Shown: positions 16,444-27,121, numbered from the stretch's first letter. The stretch is DNA of 64,000 nucleotides from Streptomyces sp. ADI95-17 (GCF_003846175.1 NZ_ML123044.1:1109424-1173423); one strand, 5' to 3'. Made by a program: numbers and translations. The notes: generated from the letters alone by a model not told the origin.

Positions 16444-16689
16444 TTATGCGCGCTCGCGGCGCAGGGCCTTGACGCCACGGAACCCGATCACTCCAACTGC
16501 CGTCCCCAGGAGAAAGGACGTGATGGCGAGCAGCAGATGCACCCAGAAGTACGCAGTCGGGTCACCCGCGTCGTCGAAGGCGAGTCCGCTGCCGTCCTTC
16601 CACAGGTTCTTGACGAAAGTGATCCAGATGAACCAGCTCCACACCCCGAAGGCGAGCAGGAACCAGGAGACGGGGCGGCTGAGCTTCAT
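16444..16689 (-). CDS. SCO4848 family membrane protein
   Basis: An 81-residue protein with two membrane helices (about 8-27 and 48-70), reading SRPVSWFLLAFGVWSWFIW and HLLLAITSFLLGTAVGVIGF. It matches the small actinobacterial SCO4848 family, which is usually next to a D-Ala-D-Ala carboxypeptidase gene, as here (divergent, 121 bases away). Function unknown; a role in envelope biology is inferred from the neighbours. Confidence 0.88.
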   Translation of the reverse strand: MKLSRPVSWFLLAFGVWSWFIWITFVKNLWKDGSGLAFDDAGDPTAYFWVHLLLAITSFLLGTAVGVIGFRGVKALRRERA

Positions 16690-16810
16690 GGACTCAGTAT
16701 CTCCGCAGCGCTCCGGCAGAGCCGCCCGGGGTGGGCTGTCCCGGCGGTACGCCCGGCGGGTCAAACCGTCCACACCCATTTTCATATCTTCTCCCTGTAC
16801 GTTTCCGACC

Positions 16811-18067
16811 GTGCCTGCTCTCAAAAAGACCGCTCTGACGGTCATCTCTGCCGCCTTGTTGTCCACTTTTGTTGTCAGCCCGGCGTCGGCGGTCGGCAAG
16901 GACGCCTCCGACGAACAGCCGAAGCCGCCCGCGGGCATGTCCAAGGTCGGCGGCGAACTGCTGGGCCGGGCCGGTACGCAGGTCAAGCTGGGACCGGACG
17001 CCCCGGTGCTGCCGAAGGACCTCACGGGCAGGTCCTGGATCGTCGCGGACGCGGAGAGCGGCCAGGTCCTCGCCTCGCACAACCCGCACTGGCGGCTGCC
17101 TCCCGCCTCCACCCTGAAGATGCTCTTCGCGGACACCGTGATGCCCGCGCTCCAGCCGAAGACCCAGAAGTACACGGTCAAGGACGAGGACCTCGCCAAC
17201 CTCGGCGAGGGCAGCAGCCTGGTCGGCGTCAAGGAGAAGCTCACCTACACGGTCCACGACCTGTGGCTCGGGGTGTTCCTGCGGTCGGGCAACGACGCGG
17301 TGCACGTGCTGTCCTCGATGTACGGCGGCGTCCCCAAGACCGTGGACGCGATGCAGTCGCACGCCGAGGAGTTGCAGGCGCTCGACACGAAGGTGGTGTC
17401 GCCCGACGGGTACGACGCACCCGACCAGGTCTCCAGCGCGTACGACCTGACGCTGTTCGCCCGCAGCGGGCTGCAGAAGGCGGACTTCCGGGAGTACTGC
17501 TCGACGGCCGACGCGCAGTTCCCCGGCGCGGAGAAGAACGGCAAGCGCGAGAGCTTCGGCATCCAGAACACCAACAAGCTGCTCACCGGCGCCGGCGGCG
17601 TCGAGCCGTACAAGGGCATCGCGGGCGTCAAGAACGGCTACACCACGCACGCCGGCAACACCTTCACCGGCGTCGCCGAACGCGACGGCAAGGTGCTGCT
17701 CGTCACCGTCATGAACCCGTCGTCCGAAAAGCCCCACGCCGTCTACGACGAAGCCGCCGACCTGCTCGACTGGGGCTTCGACGCGAGCGGCAAGGTGACC
17801 CCGGTCGGCGAGCTGGTGCCGCCGAAGTCGGCCGCCACCGGCACCGGGTCCGGCAAGGGATCGACGGCCACGCCCGGGAATGACGAGGGGCAGAACGGCC
17901 CCGCGCAGAGCGCGAAGGCCGCCGCGTCCGAGGGTGGCGGCGCAGGAGGCGCCGGGATCGCGCTGGGCATCGCCGCGGGGGTCGTGGTGCTGCTGGCCGG
18001 CGCGGCGTTCCTGGTCAACCGGCGCTGGCCGCTGCCGGACCTGGTCCGTCGCCTCCCGCGCCGCTGA
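16811..18067 (+). CDS. D-alanyl-D-alanine carboxypeptidase (penicillin-binding protein 5 type)
   Basis: A 418-residue exported low-molecular-weight PBP (peptidase S11) that trims the terminal D-Ala of peptidoglycan stem peptides. It has a signal peptide ending near SPASA at residue 26. Active-site motifs are S-T-L-K (about residue 99, SxxK), S-G-N (about 160), and K-N-G in VKNGYT in place of the usual KTG (about 273). A Gly/Ser/Thr linker follows, then a C-terminal membrane helix (about 380-402) and a basic tail for anchoring. The GTG at 16811 starts the protein. Its last 53 bases overlap the convergent BrkB-like gene. Confidence 0.92.
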   Translation: MPALKKTALTVISAALLSTFVVSPASAVGKDASDEQPKPPAGMSKVGGELLGRAGTQVKLGPDAPVLPKDLTGRSWIVADAESGQVLASHNPHWRLPPASTLKMLFADTVMPALQPKTQKYTVKDEDLANLGEGSSLVGVKEKLTYTVHDLWLGVFLRSGNDAVHVLSSMYGGVPKTVDAMQSHAEELQALDTKVVSPDGYDAPDQVSSAYDLTLFARSGLQKADFREYCSTADAQFPGAEKNGKRESFGIQNTNKLLTGAGGVEPYKGIAGVKNGYTTHAGNTFTGVAERDGKVLLVTVMNPSSEKPHAVYDEAADLLDWGFDASGKVTPVGELVPPKSAATGTGSGKGSTATPGNDEGQNGPAQSAKAAASEGGGAGGAGIALGIAAGVVVLLAGAAFLVNRRWPLPDLVRRLPRR

Positions 18068-18968
18068 CCGGCCCGGACGGTTCTTCGGTGGCCTCGCCCT
18101 CGGCGTCGCCGGCCTCCTCGCTGTTCTGCGTCGCCGTCCAGGCGGCGCAGAACAGCAGCAGCTTCGCCGAGAGGTTGATCCACAGCAGCAGCGCGACCGG
18201 CACCCCGAAGGCGCCGTACATGCTCTTCGACGCCACGCCCTTCATGTAGCTGCCGAGCAGCAGCTTGAGCAGTTCGAAGCCGATCGCGCCGAGCGCTCCG
18301 GCGACCAGCAGCCGGTGCCGCGGCGGCTCGACGCCGGGCAGCAGGGTCAGCAGATAGAGCAGCAGCAGGAATCCGGCGAGCGCCGCCACCAGCAGGGTGG
18401 CCACCTGGAGCACCACACCGCCGGCGCCGCGGTCCGAGATGCCGAGCAGCTCCGCCGTCCAGCCGACGGCGACGGAGCCGGCCGACGACACGGCCAGCGT
18501 CGCGAGCACCGCCCCGCCGAGCCCCAGCAGCAGCCCGGTGTCCTTGAGTTTGCGCACGACCGGATTGCCCAGGCTCACGTCGTCCAGGTCCCAGACGGCA
18601 CGCAGGCAGTCCCGCATCGAGCCGATCCAGCCGATGCCGGTGAAGAGCAGCACCGCACCGGCCACCACACCCACCGTGCCCGCGTGGGCCACCAGATTCC
18701 CGATGCCGAGCTGGTCGGAGATGCCCGGCACCTGCTCGGCGAGCTTGTCCTCGATCTTGTGGAGCTGCTCGGTGGAGAGCAGCGCGGCGCCGATCGCCGC
18801 ACCGACCGCGATCAGCGGGAAGAGCGCCAGGAAGCTGATGAAGGTGATCGCGGCGGAGAGCCTGGCCCAATGGACCCGCTCCAGCGTCTCGTAGGAGCGC
18901 CAGGCGTGCGTCGTCATCAGCCGGGAGACGATCGGCCCGATGACGGGGAGGTTCTTGAGCCAGTCCAT
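18015..18968 (-). CDS. YihY/BrkB family membrane protein
   Basis: A 317-residue integral membrane protein with six hydrophobic helices and the family stretches RVHWARLSAAITFISFLALFPLI and GIGWIGSMRDCLRAVWDL. The family was once annotated as ribonuclease BN, but its real role is unresolved (transport or envelope). The C-terminus is a charged Glu/Gly/Ala tail. The final 53 bases lie opposite the 3' end of the carboxypeptidase gene, so both C-termini are encoded by the same DNA. Confidence 0.9.
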   Translation of the reverse strand: MDWLKNLPVIGPIVSRLMTTHAWRSYETLERVHWARLSAAITFISFLALFPLIAVGAAIGAALLSTEQLHKIEDKLAEQVPGISDQLGIGNLVAHAGTVGVVAGAVLLFTGIGWIGSMRDCLRAVWDLDDVSLGNPVVRKLKDTGLLLGLGGAVLATLAVSSAGSVAVGWTAELLGISDRGAGGVVLQVATLLVAALAGFLLLLYLLTLLPGVEPPRHRLLVAGALGAIGFELLKLLLGSYMKGVASKSMYGAFGVPVALLLWINLSAKLLLFCAAWTATQNSEEAGDAEGEATEEPSGPVSGAGGDGPGPAAASAG

Positions 18969-19109
18969 GACGTACGACTACCCTCCCCGGCCCGGAAAAC
19001 CGAAACCGGCCCTGTTGCCGTACGGGCTGACACTTCTTCAATCACCCATATCGGTGAGTGTTGTAACAAATACCTCGAAAGGGTTTTCCCGGGCGATACG
19101 GTCACCGTC

Positions 19110-20459
19110 ATGTCTGTCGACACCGTGTCCCTGACCGGCTGGGGCCGCACCGCCCCGACGACCGCCGTGCGTTTCCGCCCCCGTTCGTACGAGGAGGCGG
19201 CGGCGACGGTACGCGGCTGCGGGCCCCGCGGCTCCATCGCCCGGGGCCTCGGCCGGGCGCACGGCGACGCGGCCCAGAACGCGGGCGGCTCCGTCCTCGA
19301 CATGACCGCGCTCAACCGGATCCGCACCGTGGACGCCGCCGCCGGGCTCGTGGTCTGCGACGCCGGGGTCAGCCTGCACCGGCTGACGGAGGTCCTGCTG
19401 CCGCTCGGCTGGTTCGTCCCGGTCACGCCCACGACCCGGTACGTCACCGTGGGCGGCGCGGTCGGCGCCGACATCCACGGTCACAACCAGCACATCTCGG
19501 GCTCCTTCTCCCGGCATGTCCAGGAGCTGGAACTGCTGAGTGCCGAGGGCGAGATCCGCACCGTACGCCCCGGCACCGCGCTCTTCGACGCGACCGCGGG
19601 CGGCCTCGGCCTGACGGGGGTGATCCTCTCGGCCACGCTCCGGTGCCACCGCGTCACCAGCTCATGGATGTCGGTCGACACCGAACGCGCCGTGGACCTG
19701 GACGACCTGCTGGAACGGCTCGGCGCCGGGGACCACCGCTACCGCTACTCGGCCGCCTGGATCGACCTCCGCGCCCGCGGCCGGGCCACGGGGCGCTCCG
19801 TACTCACCCGGGGGGAGCACGTACCCCGGTACGCGCTACCGGCGCGCGCCCGGCGCACACCGCTCTCGTTCCGCCCGGGGCCGCTGCCGGCCGCCCCCGC
19901 CCTCGTGCCGGAGGCGCTGCTGGGCGGCGCCCCGGCCGCCCTGCTCAACGAGGTGCGGTACCGCGGCGCGCCCAGGTACCGGATCGGTGAACTCCAGCGG
20001 CTCGCCGCGTTCTTCCACCCCCTGGACGGCCTGCCGCACCGCAACCGGATCCATGGGCGGGCCGGATCCGTGCGGTACCAGTTCGCCGTCGGCCACGGCC
20101 GGGAGGAGACGCTGCGCCGGATCGTGCACCGGATCTCCCGGCGGCGCTGGCCGACGACGAACGCCGTGCTCAAACGGTTCGGCGCCGGGGACCCCGGCTG
20201 GCTGTCGTTCCCGGTGCCCGGCTGGACGCTCGCCCTCGACCTGCCCGCCGCCCTGCCCGGCCTGGCCGGATTCCTGGACTCGCTGGACGAGGAGGTGGCG
20301 GCGGCCGGCGGCCGGGTCTGTCTGGCGAAGGACTCCCGGCTCCGGCCGGAGCTGCTGGCCGCGATGTATCCGAGGCTGGCCGACTTCCGGTCGCTCCGTG
20401 CCGAGCTGGACCCGGCCGGGGCCTTCCGCTCGGACCTGTCCCGCCGTCTGTCGCTCTGA
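19110..20459 (+). CDS. FAD-binding oxidoreductase, DprE1-like
   Basis: A 449-residue VAO-type flavoprotein resembling decaprenylphosphoryl-ribose 2'-oxidase DprE1. The FAD domain shows GLGRAHGDAAQN, VTVGGAVGADIHGHNQHISGSF and TAGGLGLTGVI; the C-terminal part has KRFGAGDPGWLSFPVPGWTLALDLP and a final AMYPRLADFRSLRAELDP, all as in DprE1. With the next gene it would epimerise a polyprenylphosphoryl ribose to arabinose via a 2-keto intermediate. I see no Cys in the PTTNAVLKRFG region, near where mycobacterial DprE1 carries its benzothiazinone-reactive Cys (from memory). The ATG at 19110 follows GGGCGATACGGTCACC, a weak site. Confidence 0.85.
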   Translation: MSVDTVSLTGWGRTAPTTAVRFRPRSYEEAAATVRGCGPRGSIARGLGRAHGDAAQNAGGSVLDMTALNRIRTVDAAAGLVVCDAGVSLHRLTEVLLPLGWFVPVTPTTRYVTVGGAVGADIHGHNQHISGSFSRHVQELELLSAEGEIRTVRPGTALFDATAGGLGLTGVILSATLRCHRVTSSWMSVDTERAVDLDDLLERLGAGDHRYRYSAAWIDLRARGRATGRSVLTRGEHVPRYALPARARRTPLSFRPGPLPAAPALVPEALLGGAPAALLNEVRYRGAPRYRIGELQRLAAFFHPLDGLPHRNRIHGRAGSVRYQFAVGHGREETLRRIVHRISRRRWPTTNAVLKRFGAGDPGWLSFPVPGWTLALDLPAALPGLAGFLDSLDEEVAAAGGRVCLAKDSRLRPELLAAMYPRLADFRSLRAELDPAGAFRSDLSRRLSL

Positions 20460-20516
20460 CGCCGCCTCCCTCGACCTCCCACACCCGAACCGCCCACGTC
20501 TGAAAGGGGTGTCTTC

Positions 20517-21419
20517 GTGAAGGACGCCTTCGGAGCCCCGCAGTCCCTGCTCGTCCTCGGCGGCACGTCGGAGATCGCGCTGGCCACCGCCCGGCGGCTG
20601 ATCGCCCTGCGGACCCGTACGGTCCGGCTGGCCGGGCGCCCCGGCCCCGCCCTCGAAGCGGCCGCCGCCGAACTGCGCGCCCGCGGCGCAGACGTCCGTA
20701 CGGTCGGCTTCGACGCCCTGGACGCCGAGTCGCACGAGACCGCCCTCGGCGAGATCTTCGCCGAGGGCGACATCGACATGGTGCTGCTCGCCTTCGGCAT
20801 CGCCGGCGACCAGGGCCGCGACGAGGAGGAGCCGCTCGCCGCGGTCCGGGTCGCCCAGACCAACTACACCGGGGCCGTCTCCGCCGGGCTGGTGTGCGCC
20901 GGCGCACTCCAGGCGCAGGGGCACGGCTCGCTGGTGGTGCTCTCCTCGGTGGCGGGTGAACGCGTACGCCGTGCCGACTTCATCTACGGGTCCAGCAAGG
21001 CGGGTCTGGACGCGTTCACGCAGGGGTTGGGGGACGCGCTGCACGGGACCGGGGTGCATGTGATGGTCGTGCGCCCCGGCCTCGTACGCCCGGAGCCGGC
21101 CCCGGAGCCGGCCCCGGAGACGGCCCCGGAGACGGTGCCTGCCGCGCGGGCCGCGTCGCCGTCGCCCGCGCCGGCCCGGGGCGGGGTGGCGCTGCTCGCG
21201 TCGGCCCGGATCACCGCGGCACGGTCGGCCTCGGCCCGGTTCGCCTCGGCGCCGCTGGAGGCGCCGTCCCTGACCACGACGCCGGACGCGGTCGCGGAGG
21301 CCATCGTGACGGGGCTGCGGCGGCGTTCGGAGACGGTGTGGGTGCCCGGGTCGCTGCGTGCGGTGATGTCGGCGCTGCGGCACGTGCCGCGCCCGCTGTT
21401 CCGGCGCCTGCCGCTCTGA
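20517..21419 (+). CDS. Short-chain dehydrogenase, DprE2-like
   Basis: A 300-residue SDR. LVLGGTSEIALATARRL is the NAD(P)-binding glycine motif in the form seen in DprE2 (GGTSEIA). The catalytic set is S (VVLSSVAGERV), then YGSSKAGLD (YxxxK). It probably reduces the 2-keto intermediate made by the preceding DprE1-like enzyme. A 50-residue Pro/Glu/Ala-rich insert (EPAPEPAPETAPET, then an Arg/Ala/Ser stretch) separates the Rossmann core from the C-terminal TVWVPGSLRAVMSALRHVPR segment and is longer than in mycobacterial DprE2. The GTG at 20517 follows GAAAGGGG. The gap to the upstream gene is 57 nt. Confidence 0.85.
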   Translation: MKDAFGAPQSLLVLGGTSEIALATARRLIALRTRTVRLAGRPGPALEAAAAELRARGADVRTVGFDALDAESHETALGEIFAEGDIDMVLLAFGIAGDQGRDEEEPLAAVRVAQTNYTGAVSAGLVCAGALQAQGHGSLVVLSSVAGERVRRADFIYGSSKAGLDAFTQGLGDALHGTGVHVMVVRPGLVRPEPAPEPAPETAPETVPAARAASPSPAPARGGVALLASARITAARSASARFASAPLEAPSLTTTPDAVAEAIVTGLRRRSETVWVPGSLRAVMSALRHVPRPLFRRLPL

Positions 21420-21433
21420 GCCGGCGGCGCCGG
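21401..21433. terminator. Possible hairpin at the DprE2-like/LigT convergence
   Basis: CCGGCGCC (21401-21408) can pair with GGCGCCGG (21426-21433) around a 17-nt loop spanning the SDR stop codon. Short and weak. Confidence 0.35.
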
Positions 21434-21450
21434 GGTGGTACGGGGGTCGC

Positions 21451-22041
21451 TCAGGGGTGCAGGGAGGGCTCGTCCACGGAGGAGCCGCCCTGCGCGGGCA
21501 CCGCGGGGGCGCTGCCCCCGGCTTCGAACGGGAACTCGTTGATCTTGCGCCAGACGCTGTCCGAGCCCTGCTCGTACAGCGCGAAGGAACCGCAGGTCCA
21601 GGCCGCCTCGTAGTCGGCCAGCTCGGCGTACGCCCGGTCCATCGCCTCCTCGGCGATGTCGTGCGCCACGGTCACATGCGGGTGGTACGGGAACTGGAGC
21701 TCACGGACCAGCGGCCCGGAGGCGTCCCGGACCCGCTTCTGCAGCCAGGTGCAGGCCGAGGCGCCCTCGACGACCTGGACGAAGACGACCGGCGAGAGGG
21801 GACGGAAGGTCCCCGTGCCGGACAGCCGCATCGGGAAGGGGCGGCCGCCCGTCGCGATCTGGGCGAGGTGCGCCTCGATCGCGGGCAGGTCGGCCGCCTC
21901 GGCCTCGGTCGGCGGGAGAAGGGTGACGTGGGTGGGAATGCCGTACGCGGCAGGGTCCCCGAAGCTCGCGCGCCGCTCCTGGAGCAGGCTGCCGTAGGGC
22001 TCCGGGACCGCGATCGAAACGCCGAGCGTTACGGTCCCCAC
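21451..22041 (-). CDS. 2'-5' RNA ligase / cyclic phosphodiesterase (LigT) family protein
   Basis: A 196-residue two-histidine phosphoesterase. The two HxT motifs are HVTLLPP (about residue 38) and HVTVAHD (about residue 122). The fold typically opens 2',3'-cyclic phosphates or joins 2'-5' RNA ends; the substrate here is unknown. The C-terminal 25 residues are Gly/Ala/Ser-rich and disordered. The GTG at 22041 follows GAGGAGGACGAC. It lies 113 nt downstream of trpS on the same strand, a conserved pairing in Streptomyces that suggests an RNA-related role. Confidence 0.88.
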   Translation of the reverse strand: MGTVTLGVSIAVPEPYGSLLQERRASFGDPAAYGIPTHVTLLPPTEAEAADLPAIEAHLAQIATGGRPFPMRLSGTGTFRPLSPVVFVQVVEGASACTWLQKRVRDASGPLVRELQFPYHPHVTVAHDIAEEAMDRAYAELADYEAAWTCGSFALYEQGSDSVWRKINEFPFEAGGSAPAVPAQGGSSVDEPSLHP

Positions 22042-22154
22042 GTCGTCCTCCTCAATGCTCGATGGCCGATGGCCTGCTTTCGGCCATCCACCGGGTTCAG
22101 CTTCCCGTCGCCAGTGTGACGCCTGCGGCAGCGAAACCGCCAGGGTCCTTGGAC

Positions 22155-24513
<2,359 letters not shown>

Positions 24514-24527
24514 GCCCCGGGCGGCCG

Positions 24528-24558
24528 GGCGGGCCGGGGGCCGTCCGCCCGGCCCGCC
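24528..24558. terminator. Hairpin terminator after rocD
   Basis: GGCGGGCCGGG (24528-24538) pairs perfectly with CCCGGCCCGCC (24548-24558), starting 15 nt after the rocD stop. Confidence 0.7.
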
Positions 24559-24575
24559 CTGGCAGACTCCGCACC

Positions 24576-25412
24576 GTGAGACCCGACCTGACACAGCTGC
24601 GCGACCTGATCGAGGAGTCACCGGGGTTCGGCCGCGGGCCCGCGGGCGGCGTGCCGCAGGCCCTGATCCGCGAGGCCGAGGCGCGCGTCGGGCCGCTGCC
24701 GCCGTCGTACCGGTGGTGGCTGGCCGAGTACGGCCACGGACGGGCCGGGAACGCGGACATCGCCACGGTGGCGCCCGGCGGGTCCGGCGGGTCCGGCGGG
24801 TCCGGCGGGTCCGGCGGGTCCGGCGACGACTCGGCGGGCGATCCGGCGGGCGATCCGGCGGGCGAGATGTACGAGGCCGTCACCGCGGGCTGGCGGCGGG
24901 ACGGCGAGCGGCTCTGCTTCGCCGTCGAGCCGGACTGCGGCGACGAGTTCCGCTTCGCCCTGGACCGGGCGGGCGAGGACGGGGAGTACCCGGTGCTCGG
25001 GCGGGACGGCACGGACGGGTGCGAGTACCCGGTCGCGGAATCCTTCGCCGGGTTCCTGACCGTCCGGGCGGCGCTGTCGCGCGGCCTGCGGGACGGCCCC
25101 AATCCGGCGGTCGCCCGGCTGTGGCGGTCGACGCCCGGTGTGCTGCTCGACAACGGCGTGCACGTCTACGGCCCGCACCTGATCCAGGAACGCAACGAGA
25201 CCTTCGAGGTGCCCCGGTACGGGCCCGGCTGGGTGCTGGTCGGGGACGACAGCGGCGGCGACGGGCTCTTCATGCGCCGCCACGGCCGCGACCGCACCAC
25301 CCTGTACCGGCTGGGCCTGGGCGCGGCTGGCGAGGACATCGGGGCGGCGGGCGAGCCGGTCACGGACGATCTGCTCGGCTGGCTGCGCGCGGGCGGGCCG
25401 CTGCCCGGCTGA
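24576..25412 (+). CDS. SMI1/KNR4 (SUKH) family protein
   Basis: A 278-residue protein with the SUKH-like N-terminus (PQALIREAEARVGPLPPSYRWWLAEYG) and a later EFRFALDRAGEDGEYPV and SFAGFLTVRAAL pattern. SUKH proteins often act as immunity proteins against polymorphic toxins, though many are solitary as here. A Gly/Ser linker of five GGS units and a repeated GDPA segment (residues 68-97) interrupt the domain; the linker DNA is a perfect 9-bp tandem repeat. The GTG at 24576 is used; its site is weak. No toxin gene is adjacent. Confidence 0.75.
   Translation: MRPDLTQLRDLIEESPGFGRGPAGGVPQALIREAEARVGPLPPSYRWWLAEYGHGRAGNADIATVAPGGSGGSGGSGGSGGSGDDSAGDPAGDPAGEMYEAVTAGWRRDGERLCFAVEPDCGDEFRFALDRAGEDGEYPVLGRDGTDGCEYPVAESFAGFLTVRAALSRGLRDGPNPAVARLWRSTPGVLLDNGVHVYGPHLIQERNETFEVPRYGPGWVLVGDDSGGDGLFMRRHGRDRTTLYRLGLGAAGEDIGAAGEPVTDDLLGWLRAGGPLPG
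24777..24821 (+). repeat. 9-bp in-frame tandem repeat coding for Gly-Gly-Ser
   Basis: Five perfect copies of GGCGGGTCC within the SMI1/KNR4 gene. Copy number changes would lengthen or shorten a flexible linker without shifting frame. Confidence 0.95.
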
Positions 25413-25440
25413 GCGGCGGTCCGGCCGAGCGGCAGTCCGG

Positions 25441-25540
25441 CCGGCTGAGTGGCGGTCCGGCCGGCTGAGTGGCGGTCCGGCCGGCTGAGTGGCGGTCCGG
25501 TCGGCTGAGCGGCGGTCCGGTCGGCTGAGCGGCGGTCTAG
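25441..25540. repeat. 20-bp tandem repeat, five copies, between convergent genes
   Basis: CCGGCTGAGTGGCGGTCCGG occurs three times without change (25441-25500), then twice as TCGGCTGAGCGGCGGTCCGG-like variants ending at 25540. Degenerate units continue back to about 25410. The array fills the gap between the SMI1 stop and the next gene, whose TAG stop lies in the last unit. Confidence 0.95.
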
Positions 25541-26733
25541 AGGATGACGTGCGGCAGGAAGCGGGCGTACTCGTCCGTGACCGGGCCGGCCGATTCGCGG
25601 ATGCCGAGCCCGGCCGCCTCGTCCTCCACGACCCATGCGCCCAGCACCACGCGGTTGCCGTCGAAGTCCGGCAGCGGTGCCAGCTCCTGGTAGCAGCAGG
25701 GCTCGTCCCGCAGCACCACGGGGCTTCCCGGCTCATGGATCGTGACGCCGTCGCCCTCGCGGCCGAGCAGCGGCTTGGCGACGTAGCCGCGGCCCCCGTC
25801 GCCCGGGTCCGCCGCGAGTCCGCGGGGACCGTCGAGGTAGGAGGGCAGCAGGTTCGGGTGGCCCGGGTAGAGCTCCCAGAGGATCGCCAGCAGCGCCTTG
25901 TTGGACAGCAGCATCTTCCAGGCGGGCTCGATCCAGCAGGTGGTGCCCGTACCGCCGCCGTTGTCGAGGGTGTCGAGCACATGCGGGCCGAACCGGTCGG
26001 TCGCCAGCCACTCCCACGGATACAGCTTGAAGCAGCTCCGGATGAACCGGAGCCGGTCGTCGACGAACCGCCCGCTCAGCCGGTCCCAGCCGATCTGCTC
26101 GACGGAGAGCGCCTCCGTCCCGATGCCGGCCTGTTCCGCGGTCTCGCGCAGATACGCGACCGTCATCAGGTCCTCGCCCAGCTCGTCGCCGTCGGAGTGC
26201 GCGAAGTGCAGCGGCCCCGGCGGCAGCAGGGGTGCCTGGCGTCTCCAGGCCGCGACGAGCCGTTCGTGCAGCGAGTTCCACTGGTCGGCGCCCGGGAAGC
26301 GGTCCTCCATCCAGAACCACTGGGCGCTCGCGGCCTCCACCAGGGAGGTGGGGGTGTCCGCGTTGTACTCCAGCATCTTCGCCGGTCCGGTGCCGTCGTA
26401 GCGCAGGTCGAACCGGCCGTACAGGGAAGGCAGTTCGGCCCGCCACTGCCAGGACTGAGTGATCAGACCGGGCAACCGCCGGTCGGTGATGCCGAGTTCG
26501 GCGAAGCGGTCCCGCTCCACGATGTGCGCGGCCGCGGCCAGGCACATGGCGTGCAGTTCCTCGACGACGTCCTCCAGCGCCTCGACCTCGGGCAGCGAGA
26601 AGACGTAGTAGGCGCTCTCGTCCCAGTACGGGCGCAGCGATCCGTCCGGGTAGCGGGTGAGCGGGAAGACGACGCCCTGTTCCTCCACCGTCCGCTGCCA
26701 GTCGGGGCGGGGTTCTGTGGTGCGGCGTTCCAT
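25537..26733 (-). CDS. Glutathionylspermidine synthase family protein (YgiC-like ATP-grasp)
   Basis: A 398-residue ATP-grasp ligase of the GSP synthase C-terminal type: LEYNADTPTSLVEAASAQWFW, an acidic WEDRFPGADQ-like region, KMLLSNKALLAILWELYPGHPNLLPS, and YVAKPLLGREGDGVTI (nucleotide-binding). It would join an amine and a carboxylate using ATP. Streptomyces lack glutathione, so the true substrate is unknown; the best comparison is YgiC/YjfC, stand-alone ligases of the same fold. It lies 6 nt downstream of a small lipoprotein gene, forming an operon. Confidence 0.85.
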   Translation of the reverse strand: MERRTTEPRPDWQRTVEEQGVVFPLTRYPDGSLRPYWDESAYYVFSLPEVEALEDVVEELHAMCLAAAAHIVERDRFAELGITDRRLPGLITQSWQWRAELPSLYGRFDLRYDGTGPAKMLEYNADTPTSLVEAASAQWFWMEDRFPGADQWNSLHERLVAAWRRQAPLLPPGPLHFAHSDGDELGEDLMTVAYLRETAEQAGIGTEALSVEQIGWDRLSGRFVDDRLRFIRSCFKLYPWEWLATDRFGPHVLDTLDNGGGTGTTCWIEPAWKMLLSNKALLAILWELYPGHPNLLPSYLDGPRGLAADPGDGGRGYVAKPLLGREGDGVTIHEPGSPVVLRDEPCCYQELAPLPDFDGNRVVLGAWVVEDEAAGLGIRESAGPVTDEYARFLPHVIL

Positions 26734-26739
26734 GCCGGT

Positions 26740-27006
26740 TCAGCCGCCGCCGGTGCCCGAGCAGCCGAAACCGCCGCGGTCGACCGCGGACTTGTCGAAA
26801 CTGCCGCCCTCCACCTTGCCGTTCTTGCTGCTGCCGCCGTAGTAGTACGAGCCCTTGCCGCTCTTGCACTCGTAGCTCGGCAGCTTGTCCCGGGTCAGCG
26901 GGTCGACACACCGCTTGTCCGGCTCCGAACCACAGGACGTGATCATCGCCGCGAGCACCCCCATGCCACCGAGCACGACCGTGCTCGACCTCAGCCTGCG
27001 CGCCAT
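26740..27006 (-). CDS. Small Gly-rich lipoprotein, YgiB-like partner of the ATP-grasp gene
   Basis: An 88-residue lipoprotein. The signal segment runs to a lipobox AMITSC with Cys at about residue 25. The mature part is Cys/Gly/Ser/Tyr-rich (RCVDPLTRDKLPSYECKSG, GSYYYGGSS) and ends in RGGFGCSGTGGG. The RGGFG near the C-terminus recalls E. coli YgiB (DUF1190), a lipoprotein encoded next to the ligase YgiC, and gene order here is the same. I infer that the ligase modifies or works with this lipoprotein. Confidence 0.7.
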   Translation of the reverse strand: MARRLRSSTVVLGGMGVLAAMITSCGSEPDKRCVDPLTRDKLPSYECKSGKGSYYYGGSSKNGKVEGGSFDKSAVDRGGFGCSGTGGG

Positions 27007-27121
27007 GTTCCCGACTCCCCCGTGCGTACGAATCAAGCCAATGCGACCATCCGTCAGATTAGATGCCTGCCGATGACGGCGGGAAGCGGGTGCACCGGAC
27101 GTCCACAAGTAGAGTCACTGT

